Positions 16,706 to 26,373 are shown, counted from the stretch's first letter. The stretch is DNA of 64,000 nt from Methanolobus bombayensis (GCF_017873415.1 NZ_JAGGKD010000001.1:248001-312000); one strand, 5' to 3'. Notes: generated by a model from the sequence alone, not told the origin. Made by a program: numbers and translations.

Positions 16706-19105
16706 ATGGACGTATGTGCTACTAATATTAAGGACAAGGTCGAACTTGAAAATGCAGATTTGGGAACTGACATGCAGGTTCGCGCAGAGGAAGATGAGAG
16801 GACAGATACCAGTATGACAACACTCACAAAACAGCATGCTATACAGAAGACGCTTGATGGTCATGATATTTCCATAATGCCAAAAGTGCGTACCACTGCA
16901 GGGCATATGGTGGACTGGGATCGCAGTATTATTGTGGACCAGTTGTTAAAGGAAACAAAACTTGCCGAGAGATTCCACGGCAAGCCAGGTATTGAAAAGG
17001 AAGACGCACTTGAAATTGCAAAGGACGTAGAGCGCCGTATAAGAAGTCTTGACCTCAAATTCCTTTCAGGTCCGCTTATCAGGGAGATCGTCAACATGGA
17101 ACTCCTTCAGAGAGGTCATGTTGAATGGAGGAATATTTCTACCAGAATAGGTACTCCTGTATATGATGCATGTGAGATTGACCTTGGAAGCGGCTTCGAG
17201 GCAAATGACAATGCAAATCTTCAGGAAAATGCAGAAACCTCACACAAGAAGAAGGCAGACAAGATCTCAAAGGAACAGTATCTTCTTCTCTTGCCACCAA
17301 AGCTTGCAGACCTTCACCTCAATGGTGACCTTCACATTCATGATCTTGAATACCTTGGAACCCGTGCATTCTGTCAGGACTGGGACCTCAGATATTTCTT
17401 CTACTATGGTCTCATGCCGGATGGTTCAGGTGCAAAGGCAAGTGTTGCCGGTCCTGCAATGAAGGCAGAGGTCGCGATCCTCCACGCAGTTAAAGCTCTG
17501 GGAAGTGCCCAGACAAATTTCGCAGGTGGTCAGGGATTCTACAACTTCCTTACATTCCTTGCTCCATACTTTGAGGGTAAGAGTTACGGTGACATAAAGC
17601 AGCTCATGCAGATGTTCGTGTATGAGATGACCCAGATGATGGTAGCACGTGGTGGACAGGTGGTATTCTCATCAGTCCAGCTTTCCCCAGGTGTACCAAA
17701 ACTCTGGAGGGACAAGCCTGTTGTGTACAAGGGACGTGTCCACAATGGTGAGAATGATACTCAGAAGCGCACATACGGTGAATTCGAGCGTGAGGTTCGT
17801 CTTGCATTCAAGGCACTCATGGACGTAATGATCGAAGGTGATAACTGGGGCAAGCCTTTCAACTTCCCAAAACCTGAGATCTCTCTTGAACCTGACTTCA
17901 TGGAAGAGGATGATTTCTACAATATGGCACATCCTGACCTGCCAACATACGAAGAACTCTATGACATGACCTTCGAGCTTGCGGCTAAGTTCGGAACACC
18001 ATATTTCGATAATCAGTTACCAGAATACAGGGGCGCAGGCGAGGGCATATCCTGCTATCAGTGCTGTGCATACCAGTTCTCCGCAAATGCTGATGCAGAT
18101 GACAGTTTTGAGGATAAGCTCCTGTTCAAGGATGGCCAACATTTCTCAATGGGTTCCTGGCAGGTAGTCTCTCTTAACTGCCCAAGAGCGGCATACAGGG
18201 CAGGCGGGGATGATTCTGCTCTGTTTGCTGACCTCAAACAACTGATGGACCAGTGTATACAGCTCTTTAAGACAAAGCGAAACTGGATGGAAAACATAAT
18301 TGAGAACAACAGGATGCCATTCGCAACACAGAGACCAAAGGACCCTATAACAGGTGAGAAAGGATGCGTTGCAGTGGATATTGATTCACTTGTATGCACC
18401 ATCGGTGTTATAGGTATCAATGAGATGGTCCAGTATCACACCGGTTCACAGTTGCATGAATCAAAAGATGCGTTCAAGTTTGCCATCAGGGTAATGACAG
18501 AGATGGAAATGTATGCACACGAGCTCAGCCAGAAACATGGTCTTGAGATCGCTCTTGCACGTACTCCGGCTGAGACAACAGGTCAGAGATTCTCTGTATC
18601 CGACATGCTCCATGATGAATTCAGGGACTGTGTCCTTGAAGTTGTAAAGGGTGACAAGGAAGCTGCTCTTGCAAATCTCAGAAAGACCACGGATCTTCCT
18701 GTTTACTACACCAATGGTACACATGTACCACCAGGGGCTAATGTCTCACTTATTGACAGGATAAACCTTGAACATGTGTTCTTCCCTATTGTTGATGGAG
18801 GAAACATCTGCCACATCTGGATGGGTGAAGGTTCACCTGATGCAAAGGGACTTAAAGAGTTTGCAATGAATATTGCAAAGAACACTCAGATCGGTTACTT
18901 TGCATTCACCAAAGATATGACAGTTTGTCTTAATGACTTCCACATGATGTCAGGTCTTAAGTGCACATGTGAGAACTGTGGTTCCACCAATGTCGAGCAG
19001 ATGTCCAGGGTAACAGGATATGTTCAGGCAGTAGGTGGCTGGAACAATGGTAAGAGGCAGGAGCTTGAAGACAGGATGCGCTACAGTTCCTCGGACATGA
19101 TCTGA
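16706..19105 (+). CDS. nrdD: Anaerobic (class III) ribonucleoside-triphosphate reductase
   Basis: NrdD makes deoxyribonucleotides from NTPs with a glycyl radical. From ATG 16706 (six bases after GAGGTG) it has 799 residues. Residues about 55-150 are an ATP-cone regulatory domain (VRTTAGHMVDWDRSIIVDQL onward). The ten-stranded barrel follows, with LHIHDLEYLGTR, CQDWDLRYFFYYG and CYQCCAYQF containing candidate active-site cysteines. The C-terminus has CTCENCG, then RVTGY with the radical Gly at about residue 771. The tail is intact. Redoxin upstream and activase downstream complete the system. Confidence 0.96.
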   Translation: MDVCATNIKDKVELENADLGTDMQVRAEEDERTDTSMTTLTKQHAIQKTLDGHDISIMPKVRTTAGHMVDWDRSIIVDQLLKETKLAERFHGKPGIEKEDALEIAKDVERRIRSLDLKFLSGPLIREIVNMELLQRGHVEWRNISTRIGTPVYDACEIDLGSGFEANDNANLQENAETSHKKKADKISKEQYLLLLPPKLADLHLNGDLHIHDLEYLGTRAFCQDWDLRYFFYYGLMPDGSGAKASVAGPAMKAEVAILHAVKALGSAQTNFAGGQGFYNFLTFLAPYFEGKSYGDIKQLMQMFVYEMTQMMVARGGQVVFSSVQLSPGVPKLWRDKPVVYKGRVHNGENDTQKRTYGEFEREVRLAFKALMDVMIEGDNWGKPFNFPKPEISLEPDFMEEDDFYNMAHPDLPTYEELYDMTFELAAKFGTPYFDNQLPEYRGAGEGISCYQCCAYQFSANADADDSFEDKLLFKDGQHFSMGSWQVVSLNCPRAAYRAGGDDSALFADLKQLMDQCIQLFKTKRNWMENIIENNRMPFATQRPKDPITGEKGCVAVDIDSLVCTIGVIGINEMVQYHTGSQLHESKDAFKFAIRVMTEMEMYAHELSQKHGLEIALARTPAETTGQRFSVSDMLHDEFRDCVLEVVKGDKEAALANLRKTTDLPVYYTNGTHVPPGANVSLIDRINLEHVFFPIVDGGNICHIWMGEGSPDAKGLKEFAMNIAKNTQIGYFAFTKDMTVCLNDFHMMSGLKCTCENCGSTNVEQMSRVTGYVQAVGGWNNGKRQELEDRMRYSSSDMI

Positions 19106-19115
19106 ACCTAAGAAT

Positions 19116-19904
19116 ATGAAAGTAAATTACGGGAGTTCCGTTCCCATATCAACGGTAGATTGGCACGGAAAGGTGTCAATCGTTTTCTTTTTACGAGGAT
19201 GTCCTTACCTGTGTCCTTATTGTCAGAATCACGAGCTTCTTTTTGAAAGTAATCTTGTTGATACTTCGTTGCTCGAAGCTGAGATGAAGAAGTCCCGACC
19301 CTTTGTAAGCAGTGTGGTTTTTTCAGGTGGTGAACCCCTGATGCAGAAAGATGCAGTAATGCATCTTGCAGGATTCGCAAAGAAAATAGGTCTGCTTGTA
19401 GGTATTCATACAAACGGTTATTATCCTCACGTAATGGCCGAACTTATGGAAAAGGGGCTTGTGGACAAATTCTTCATCGATGTAAAAGCTCCTCTGGATG
19501 ATGCTCAAAAGTATGCAAAAGCAATTGGATGTATTGATTATAATGACATTCATATTGATCCACAAAATGTGGTTGAAAGGGTGTGTGAATCTATCAATCT
19601 TGTTCTGGAAAAGGATATTGAACTGGAATTGAGGACTACCATTATCCGTGATTTTATGGGAAGTCCGGATGAAGTCTCAGAAATTTCAAAATCACTCAAT
19701 GAACTTACCGGCAGTCGTGAACCTGTTTATGTTCTCCAGCAGGGTTTTGCAGAAAATGCAATGATGGAGTCTCTCAGGGGTATAAAGCCGTTGAGTAGGG
19801 ATGAACTCCTTGAACTTGCAGATGTTGCTCATAAGTTCCTGAATAACATATATGTCAGGACAAAAGAAAAAGGCAACGAAAAGGTTAACTTCGAATCTGT
19901 TTGA
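19116..19904 (+). CDS. nrdG: Anaerobic ribonucleotide reductase activating protein
   Basis: NrdG is a radical SAM enzyme that makes the glycyl radical on NrdD. The 262-residue sequence has FLRGCPYLCPYCQNHELL, giving the Cx3Cx2C site for the 4Fe-4S cluster, then VVFSGGEPLMQ (the GGE motif) and FIDVKAPLDDA. It starts 10 bases after nrdD. It is longer than the bacterial form (about 155 residues) and resembles the archaeal type with an added C-terminal helical part. Confidence 0.93.
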   Translation: MKVNYGSSVPISTVDWHGKVSIVFFLRGCPYLCPYCQNHELLFESNLVDTSLLEAEMKKSRPFVSSVVFSGGEPLMQKDAVMHLAGFAKKIGLLVGIHTNGYYPHVMAELMEKGLVDKFFIDVKAPLDDAQKYAKAIGCIDYNDIHIDPQNVVERVCESINLVLEKDIELELRTTIIRDFMGSPDEVSEISKSLNELTGSREPVYVLQQGFAENAMMESLRGIKPLSRDELLELADVAHKFLNNIYVRTKEKGNEKVNFESV

Positions 19905-19969
19905 AGTTTAAACAATTTTTTAATACTTTCCTGTCAATCATTTAATCAGACTTAAAAAGGTGTGATTAA

Positions 19970-20833
19970 ATGAAACTAAAATTCAGTAGCATTGCAGTAT
20001 TAATTATACTTCTGGCAGCTACCTTTGTATCGGGTTGTGCAAGTAATTATAAAGAGTCTACTGTGCAGTCAGCTGACTATGTCGTAACTGAAGAGTATGA
20101 TGAATCCTATGCAAGAAATGCTATGGGTGAAGCGGAGTATGGTGATTCCGGCGGAGCTTCAAGTGTTTCTGTAGACCGTAAGACAATAACTACTGTGGAC
20201 ATGACCATAAAGGTAAGTGATGCCTCAGAGGGCATTGATGAGATATCTAAAATGGCAGTTGCTTCTGGTGGATATGTTTCCAGTTCTTCTATCCACGATT
20301 CTTATTATGACTCAATTGAAGCTAAAGAAGGATACATCACTGTAAGAGTGCCGGAATCTGAATATTCATCTTTCCTTGAGGATGTAGGTGAACTGGGTGA
20401 AGTAACAAGTAAAAGTGTAAATGCACAGGATGTTACGGAAGAGTATATTGATGTAAGTGCGCGCCTGGATAATCTTGAAAGGCAGGAATCCCGTCTTCAG
20501 GAAATTCTCAATATGACTGAAACTGTTGAGGATGTCCTGGCAGTTGAAAAGGAACTTGAAAGGGTTCGCGGTGAGATTGAAAGTCTGACTGGAAGATTGA
20601 ACTATCTTGATGATCGTGTCGAGTTTTCAACTATCAACATACGTGTAACAGAACCAAGGCCAATAGCTCATTCATGGGGTATTCGGGATGCACTATCAGA
20701 ATCAGTTAATGGTTTCATATCAATGGTCAATGCCCTGATCGTACTTGTCGGTTATCTTTTGCCACTTGTAATTGTTTTAATATTCTTCGGAGGTGCCGGT
20801 TTGTTAATCAGGAGGAGAATTAGAAAACAGTAA
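19970..20833 (+). CDS. DUF4349-type surface lipoprotein with C-terminal membrane helix
   Basis: A 287-residue protein with a lipobox (FVSGC, Cys23), a Tyr/Glu-rich linker, then the DUF4349 domain: TTVDMTIKVSDASEGIDEI, VASGGYVSSSS, YITVRVPESEYSSFLEDV and a long coiled coil (RLDNLERQESRLQEILN; VEKELERVRGEIESL). A membrane helix at about 248-280 (VLVGYLLPLVIVLIFFGGAGLL) with RRRIRK at its end anchors it. Bacterial and archaeal members are of unknown function. A GGTGTGAT ribosome binding site precedes the ATG. A hairpin and T-run end the transcript. Confidence 0.85.
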   Translation: MKLKFSSIAVLIILLAATFVSGCASNYKESTVQSADYVVTEEYDESYARNAMGEAEYGDSGGASSVSVDRKTITTVDMTIKVSDASEGIDEISKMAVASGGYVSSSSIHDSYYDSIEAKEGYITVRVPESEYSSFLEDVGELGEVTSKSVNAQDVTEEYIDVSARLDNLERQESRLQEILNMTETVEDVLAVEKELERVRGEIESLTGRLNYLDDRVEFSTINIRVTEPRPIAHSWGIRDALSESVNGFISMVNALIVLVGYLLPLVIVLIFFGGAGLLIRRRIRKQ

Positions 20834-20858
20834 GTTTAAATCTGAATTTCTTTATTAA

Positions 20859-20878
20859 GCTGGTATTTAAATGCCAGC
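20859..20878 (+). terminator. Hairpin and T-run after the DUF4349 gene
   Basis: GCTGG (20859-20863) pairs with CCAGC (20874-20878), with an additional T-G pair inside, around ATTTAAAT. TTTTTCAGGTTTTT follows. It lies 26 bases after the stop codon. Confidence 0.55.
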
Positions 20879-20903
20879 AAAATTAATTTTTCAGGTTTTT
20901 AGT

Positions 20904-20922
20904 ATTGATATTTAGTATCAAT
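20904..20922. promoter_or_regulatory. Perfect dyad upstream of thiL
   Basis: ATTGATA and TATCAAT are exact inverted repeats separated by five bases. The dyad sits 50 bases before the thiL ATG and just upstream of the TATA-like TTATTTATA at 20939-20947, a usual place for a regulator site. No TPP riboswitch-like sequence is present in this gap. Confidence 0.4.
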
Positions 20923-20971
20923 GCTTCTTTGCCAAGTAATTATTTATAGAACGTTAAAATAGCAGATAACT

Positions 20972-21964
20972 ATGAATGACCCTACTTCTGTATCTGAATT
21001 GGGTGAACGCCCGCTTATCAGTCGATTGTCCGGTGTTTTTGGCTCAGTTCATAATCCCGATGTTCCGTTAGGTGCCGGACCTGATGATTGTGCTGTTATC
21101 GATATTTCTGAAGATGAATATATGGTAATAACAACTGATATGCTTCACCGTAAGACGGATTTTCCTTTATGCATGACTCCATGGCAGATCGGCTGGATGT
21201 CTGCTGCGGTAAATTTCAGTGATGTTGCTTCAATGGGTGCCAGGCCGATAGGTTTTCTCTCAGCAATGGGTTTTTCTAAAGACACCGATCTTTCATTTGT
21301 TGATGAAGTTTCAAGGGGAATGAATGATTGTGCAAGATTCTGTGGAACTTCTGTCATAGGTGGTGACATAGACACCCATGATGAGCTGACAATAACAGGT
21401 ACTTGTCTTGGAAAGGTAAAAAAATCAGAGCTTCTGACCCGAAGAGGTGCAAAACCTGGCGACATTGTATGTGTGACCGGTTTTGCAGGTTCTGCCGGAG
21501 CTGCACTGCATGCTCTTGAAAATGATATAGACATACCTGATAGTCTTCTTAATACTCTTCTTGAGCCTGTACCAAGAGTAAGCGAAGCTCAGAAACTTGC
21601 CCTTACAGGTGCCGTAACAAGTATGATGGATACAAGTGACGGACTGGCAATGTCACTTCATGACCTTGCAGACCTCAATAATGTGGGATTCAGAATTGAT
21701 GAGGATTCACTTCCTATACAAAAAGAAATTGAAGATCATGTGACATCTGAAAGTTCAGAACTTACTGATTTTGCACTTTACACTGGTGGGGATTTTGAGC
21801 TTCTCTTCACAGTTTCTCCTGATATGCTTGAGGTGGCACAAACCGCATGTTATTTAAATGTTATAGGGAATGTAGTTGACCGGGAAGTTGGTACTATACT
21901 TAGGTGCCATAGCGGAAAAAACCTGACGATAAATCGAAAAGGTTATCTGCAATTGGGGAATTAA
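20972..21964 (+). CDS. thiL: Thiamine-monophosphate kinase
   Basis: ThiL phosphorylates thiamine monophosphate to the diphosphate cofactor. The 330-residue protein has the AIR synthase-like fold: LGAGPDDCAVIDI, VITTDMLHRKTDF, AVNFSDVASMGARPIGFL (Mg-ATP binding), SVIGGDIDTHDELTIT and later MMDTSDGLAMSLHDLA and YTGGDFELLFTV. All expected Asp-rich motifs are present. It has its own promoter and a terminator before it, and is not clustered with other thiamine genes here. Confidence 0.93.
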   Translation: MNDPTSVSELGERPLISRLSGVFGSVHNPDVPLGAGPDDCAVIDISEDEYMVITTDMLHRKTDFPLCMTPWQIGWMSAAVNFSDVASMGARPIGFLSAMGFSKDTDLSFVDEVSRGMNDCARFCGTSVIGGDIDTHDELTITGTCLGKVKKSELLTRRGAKPGDIVCVTGFAGSAGAALHALENDIDIPDSLLNTLLEPVPRVSEAQKLALTGAVTSMMDTSDGLAMSLHDLADLNNVGFRIDEDSLPIQKEIEDHVTSESSELTDFALYTGGDFELLFTVSPDMLEVAQTACYLNVIGNVVDREVGTILRCHSGKNLTINRKGYLQLGN

Positions 21965-22031
21965 CATTAGGCAGGATTAGTTTACGATATTTAATTATAC
22001 AGTTCAATCTAATATTTAAGGAAGGTTTAGA

Positions 22032-25000
22032 ATGCGAAATAAGTTTAAATTAATTTTAATTGCATTTTCATTAATGTTTTTGTGCAGTTCGATTGCTTCG
22101 GCTGCAAATGTTACAGCAGATTTCAGTGCGAATGTAACTTCCGGTGATAATCCTCTTTCTGTTCAATTCACCGATGCATCTTTCAATGCAACTGAATGGT
22201 ACTGGGATTTTAATAATGATGGAACAAATGATTCAACAACTCAGAATCCAGTTTTCACTTACAGTTCCGATGGGACTTATACTGTCGTGCTGACAGCCGT
22301 GAATGGAACTGAAAGTGATGTGGAAACTAAAACAGATTACATTACTGTTACTACTGCTTCCACTTACGCTACACCAGTTGCTGATTTCAGTGCCAACGTG
22401 ACGTCCGGAGATAATCCTCTAGCTGTCCAGTTTACCGATGCATCTACCAATGCAACTGAATGGTACTGGGATTTTGATAACGACGGAACCAATGATTCAA
22501 CTACTCAGAATCCAGTTTTCACTTACAGTTCCGATGGGACTTATACTGTCGTGCTGACAGCCGTGAATGGAACTGAAAGTGATGTGGAGACAAAAACAGA
22601 TTACATTACTGTTACTACTGCTTCCACTTACGCTACACCAGTTGCTGATTTCAGTGCTAACGTGACGTCCGGAGATAATCCTCTAGCTGTCCAGTTTACC
22701 GATACATCTACCAATGCAACTGAATGGTACTGGGATTTTGATAACGACGGAACCAATGATTCAACTACCCAGAATCCTGTTTTCACTTATACTTCCGATG
22801 GAACTTACACTGTTGTACTTACGGCTGTGAATGGTACTGAAAGTGACGTAGAGACAAAAACAGATTATATTACAGTATCAACTCCTTCATCCAATCCACC
22901 AGTTGCGTCTTTTGATACAAGTGCAACATCTGGTGCGGTTCCATTTACTGTAACTTTCAACGATACCTCTACTAACAGTCCTACCTCATGGTCATGGGAC
23001 TTTGATGATGGAGACACTTCAACAGAGCAACATCCTGTACATACTTTTGATACAGTTGGGACCTACAACGTAACTCTGGAAGCTACAAATGGAGATGGGG
23101 CTGATACATCTGATGTCACAACGATCACAGTTTATCCACAGACCTATTACACCGGTGACCGAATATGGGACGAGAATGCCGATCAATCAGAAGACAAGTA
23201 CACCTGGGATGCAAAATCCTTCTCAGGATTCTTCTATGATCTTGAATCTGGACTTAGCTCTGAGAACATGACCATTTATGATATCGATCGTTCACTTGGT
23301 GATGGTGATATTGTTTACCAGACAAGACCAGTTGAGACAGATTTCGAAAACTCTGATTGGGGTTCTTATCAGATTATTGGTTTTATGGCAGAGAAATACT
23401 TTGCGGGATATACCGGTAACACAACAATTGACGGTGTTGATGAAGTAAGTCTTATGTCTGCAGGTCAGTTATCTAAAATTCTCCTTGATGTAGATGACAA
23501 AGAGTCTGTTTATTCCGGTTCATCACTGATCCTTGAGGATGGCTATGAACTGAATGTCATAGAAGTTGATGTGAATGGTGAAAGCGTATATGTAACCCTG
23601 ACACAAGACGGAGATGAAGTTGACAGTGGTGTAATTTCCAGTGGTGATGATTATGTCTATGAGACTGATCTTGGAGATGCAGATGATGTGGCACTGATAA
23701 TTGTTCATTTCGATGAGGTTTTCAGTGGTACTGAAACAAATGCTGTTTTCGTTGAAGGTGTCTTCCAGATATCAGATGATTACATTGAACTTGATGACGG
23801 TGAAACCTATGGTGAAATGGAAATTACTTCCATAAGTGATGAACTTATAGAAATGGAAAATGAGGATACGGTCTCCCTCTCAAAAGGTGACTCGATCACC
23901 CTTATGGGTAAGATCAAGATAGAAGTTGCTGACAATGATGACTTAAGATTTGCACCTTATGTTGACATGTCCGACCCAGGTACTTATGAACTTCGTGGTA
24001 CGGTTGCAGAAGAAGATGACCTTCTCACATGGACACCATTGAATTTTGAAGGCTTCTACTATGATATCGATGAGGGTATACAGACTGAAAAACTTGAATT
24101 AACTGCCATATCCGGAAGGACAATTGATGATGGCGACCTTGTTTATACAAGCACGCCTGATTCCGTTGATTTCGAATATTCCAGCTGGGGAGAATTCGAA
24201 GTAATAGGATTTATGGCTGAGAAGTATTTTGCAGGTTATACAGATGACACAGATATCGATGGTGTTGACGAAATAAGTCTCATGTCCAATGGTCAGCTCT
24301 CAAAAGTTCTACTGGACGATGATGACGAATCATCTGTTTACTCAGGTTCTTCACTGATTCTTGAGGAAGGCTACACTCTGGATGTAATTGAAGTCGACAC
24401 TAATGGAGAGAGTGTTCTTATTGAATTGTATCAGGATGGAGATGAGGTTGATACAGGAATAGTATCTGCCAACGATGATTATGTCTATGAGACTGATCTT
24501 GGTGATGCGGATGACGTACCTATCATCATAGTACACTTTAATGAGGTATTTGCTGGTACTGAGTCAAACGCTGTATTCATTGAGGGTGTTTTCCAGATAT
24601 CTGAAGATTATATCAGTCTCGAGGATGGAGATTCCTATGGTGAGATGGAGATCACCAGCTACGGTGAAGATTCCATTGTCATGAAGAATGAGGATTCCAT
24701 ATCCCTTTCAAGTGATAAGGATATCAGTCTCATGGGAGAAGTTGGTATAAGAGTTGCCGATTCAGGTACACTAAGATACTATCCATATGTTGAAGTTACA
24801 ACAGCAGCTTCCCAGGCACTCAGCATTGATCTTAGTGAATCAACAGTAACAGAAGGCGATGAGGTAACTATTACTGTTACTTCACGTGGTTCACAAATAT
24901 CAGATGCCACAGTCAAGGTGGAAGGTACAACCATTGGAACCACCGATGATGAAGGTACAATTGATTATGATGCAGATGAAGTTGGTACTTTTGAGATAAC

Positions 25001-25751
25001 TGCTTCAAAGGATGGTTACACATCAGATTCTCAAGACCTTGAGGTAATCGATCCTGATGATGAAACCAGAAAGATGAGCATTGAAGTATCTCCTGATGAG
25101 GTTTATGAGGGAAGCTCCATTACTATATTTGTCCTGCAGGCAATTGGAGGAAACCCTGTTTCCGGTGCAACGGTTACTTTTGATGGTGCATCAATAGGTA
25201 CCACTGACAGTGATGGAACTGTAACCTATACTACAACTGAGACAGGAACACATTCTATTGAAGCTACCAAGGATGGTATGAATGATGCTGAACTTGATCT
25301 GAAGGTCAATGAACTTGCCGCAGAATTTGAATTCAGTAATCTGGAGATAAGTCCTCTTGAGATTAAACAGGGACAGGAAGCAATCATAAGTGCTGATGTT
25401 ATCAACACGGGTACTGCCGAAGGTTCCTATAATGTTGAGCTTAAGGTAAATGGCGTAGTTGTAGATTCACAGACAATAACACTTTCAGTAGGTAATTCCA
25501 CAACCGTTGAGTTCACACATGAGGAAGAAGAGCCCGGTACCTATGAAGTAGAACTGGGAGACCTTACAACCACCTATGAGGTCTTTGAAAGATCCGGTAC
25601 AGTGTGGTATGTCCTTGGAGCAGTTGGTCTTGCAGCCATTGGAGGAGTTGCATATCTGTTCACAGCAGGTGGATGGACTGTGGAAATTGCACAGGCCAAG
25701 GCTGCAGAAGCAATAGAAGCACTTAAAGAGTTGATCGGACAATACCGATAA
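22032..25751 (+). CDS. Large surface protein with PKD domains and two S-layer domains
   Basis: A 1,239-residue exported protein. Signal peptide: residues 1-25. Residues about 28-375 are four PKD domains (WYWDFNNDGTNDSTTQNP; WSWDFDDGDTSTEQHP), the first three almost identical. Residues about 376-950 are two Methanosarcina-type S-layer domains (PF07752-like), each with MAEKYFAGYT and VYSGSSLILE. Two Ig-like and one CARDB-like segment follow. A membrane helix (VWYVLGAVGLAAIGGVAYLF) is followed by an amphipathic tail (IAQAKAAEAIEALKELIGQYR). Many NxT/NxS sites suggest glycosylation. It may be the main S-layer protein or a PKD-bearing adhesin woven into it. A strong RBS (GGAAGG) precedes the ATG, and long T-runs follow at 25755-25785. 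Confidence 0.9.
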   Translation: MRNKFKLILIAFSLMFLCSSIASAANVTADFSANVTSGDNPLSVQFTDASFNATEWYWDFNNDGTNDSTTQNPVFTYSSDGTYTVVLTAVNGTESDVETKTDYITVTTASTYATPVADFSANVTSGDNPLAVQFTDASTNATEWYWDFDNDGTNDSTTQNPVFTYSSDGTYTVVLTAVNGTESDVETKTDYITVTTASTYATPVADFSANVTSGDNPLAVQFTDTSTNATEWYWDFDNDGTNDSTTQNPVFTYTSDGTYTVVLTAVNGTESDVETKTDYITVSTPSSNPPVASFDTSATSGAVPFTVTFNDTSTNSPTSWSWDFDDGDTSTEQHPVHTFDTVGTYNVTLEATNGDGADTSDVTTITVYPQTYYTGDRIWDENADQSEDKYTWDAKSFSGFFYDLESGLSSENMTIYDIDRSLGDGDIVYQTRPVETDFENSDWGSYQIIGFMAEKYFAGYTGNTTIDGVDEVSLMSAGQLSKILLDVDDKESVYSGSSLILEDGYELNVIEVDVNGESVYVTLTQDGDEVDSGVISSGDDYVYETDLGDADDVALIIVHFDEVFSGTETNAVFVEGVFQISDDYIELDDGETYGEMEITSISDELIEMENEDTVSLSKGDSITLMGKIKIEVADNDDLRFAPYVDMSDPGTYELRGTVAEEDDLLTWTPLNFEGFYYDIDEGIQTEKLELTAISGRTIDDGDLVYTSTPDSVDFEYSSWGEFEVIGFMAEKYFAGYTDDTDIDGVDEISLMSNGQLSKVLLDDDDESSVYSGSSLILEEGYTLDVIEVDTNGESVLIELYQDGDEVDTGIVSANDDYVYETDLGDADDVPIIIVHFNEVFAGTESNAVFIEGVFQISEDYISLEDGDSYGEMEITSYGEDSIVMKNEDSISLSSDKDISLMGEVGIRVADSGTLRYYPYVEVTTAASQALSIDLSESTVTEGDEVTITVTSRGSQISDATVKVEGTTIGTTDDEGTIDYDADEVGTFEITASKDGYTSDSQDLEVIDPDDETRKMSIEVSPDEVYEGSSITIFVLQAIGGNPVSGATVTFDGASIGTTDSDGTVTYTTTETGTHSIEATKDGMNDAELDLKVNELAAEFEFSNLEISPLEIKQGQEAIISADVINTGTAEGSYNVELKVNGVVVDSQTITLSVGNSTTVEFTHEEEEPGTYEVELGDLTTTYEVFERSGTVWYVLGAVGLAAIGGVAYLFTAGGWTVEIAQAKAAEAIEALKELIGQYR
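22116..22904 (+). repeat. Three tandem 264-bp PKD-coding repeats
   Basis: Units start at 22116, 22380 and 22644, an exact 264-base (88-codon) period; the third is one codon shorter. Units two and three are nearly identical even at silent sites, while unit one differs at more silent sites. A more divergent fourth PKD follows from 22905. The pattern points to recent duplication or gene conversion. Confidence 0.85.
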
Positions 25752-25792
25752 ACTCTTTTTTTATCTTTTTTTATTTTTATTCAGATCCAAAT

Positions 25793-26314
25793 TCAGCTTA
25801 TTTTCTTAGCCACAAGTTCGATAGCTTCAAGCAGGCTGTTTTTAGGCATAATGGTTGCAACGGGTATGCTCAGTATCTTCTCTACTGTGGGGCTGACTAT
25901 TGGTGCGCATACAAGAGCTTTTGCTCCTTCTCTCTCGGCACGGACAGCAGCAATGATGGCTTCTTCCATGGAAGTTGCAGAATACTCTCTGATAGTGCAT
26001 AAATTTCCAGATATCTTTCTTTTAGTTTCGCTGATGTTATCAAGCACCGGTCTTGCAGCAATCACTGCTATGAATTCACCCTTTTCTGATCCTTCCAGCC
26101 TTTTGATCGTTTTGATTATTTGTCTTAATGTTTTGACATTAGGTTCTCTTTTACCGGACATGATTTTATAAAGTGTACTGGCAGGAACATCTGCCTCCTC
26201 GGCAAATTCTGCCATGTTCATGTTCAGTTCTTCCTTTATGGTACTGGAAAGGGCATTCCTGAAATCTTCATCTGATTCAAAAACAGCTTGTATTATTTTG
26301 TCTACTGTGCTCAT
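25793..26314 (-). CDS. HTH transcriptional regulator with PrpR-N-like effector domain
   Basis: A 173-residue regulator. Residues about 28-70 form an XRE-type helix-turn-helix (MNMAEFAEEADVPASTLYKI, then REPNVKTLRQII). The C-terminal part (VIAARPVLDNI, then EREGAKALVCAPIVSPTVEKIL) resembles the PrpR N-terminal fold, in which 'GxxVVVxGPxxxPLVEK'-like stretches bind small ligands; that assignment is an inference. It is divergent from an ABC transporter with 149 bases between, so it probably controls that transporter and itself. It is convergent with the S-layer-type gene. Confidence 0.8.
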   Translation of the reverse strand: MSTVDKIIQAVFESDEDFRNALSSTIKEELNMNMAEFAEEADVPASTLYKIMSGKREPNVKTLRQIIKTIKRLEGSEKGEFIAVIAARPVLDNISETKRKISGNLCTIREYSATSMEEAIIAAVRAEREGAKALVCAPIVSPTVEKILSIPVATIMPKNSLLEAIELVAKKIS

Positions 26315-26346
26315 CTTTTATCTCCCGACACACTATAAGCCCACCT

Positions 26347-26373
26347 AGGCAAATCAATTTAAAAAATTAGCCT
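26347..26373. promoter_or_regulatory. Imperfect inverted repeat in the regulator/ABC intergenic region
   Basis: AGGCAAAT (26347-26354) and ATTAGCCT (26366-26373) pair at seven of eight positions, 19 bases centre to centre, around a TTTAAAAAA core that could be the TATA element of the divergent regulator. It is a plausible autoregulatory operator. Confidence 0.4.

Noticed and set aside
20834-20971. TPP riboswitch before thiL
   Set aside because: The gap lacks the conserved CUGAGA-type and downstream thiamine-box words; only a DNA dyad is present.
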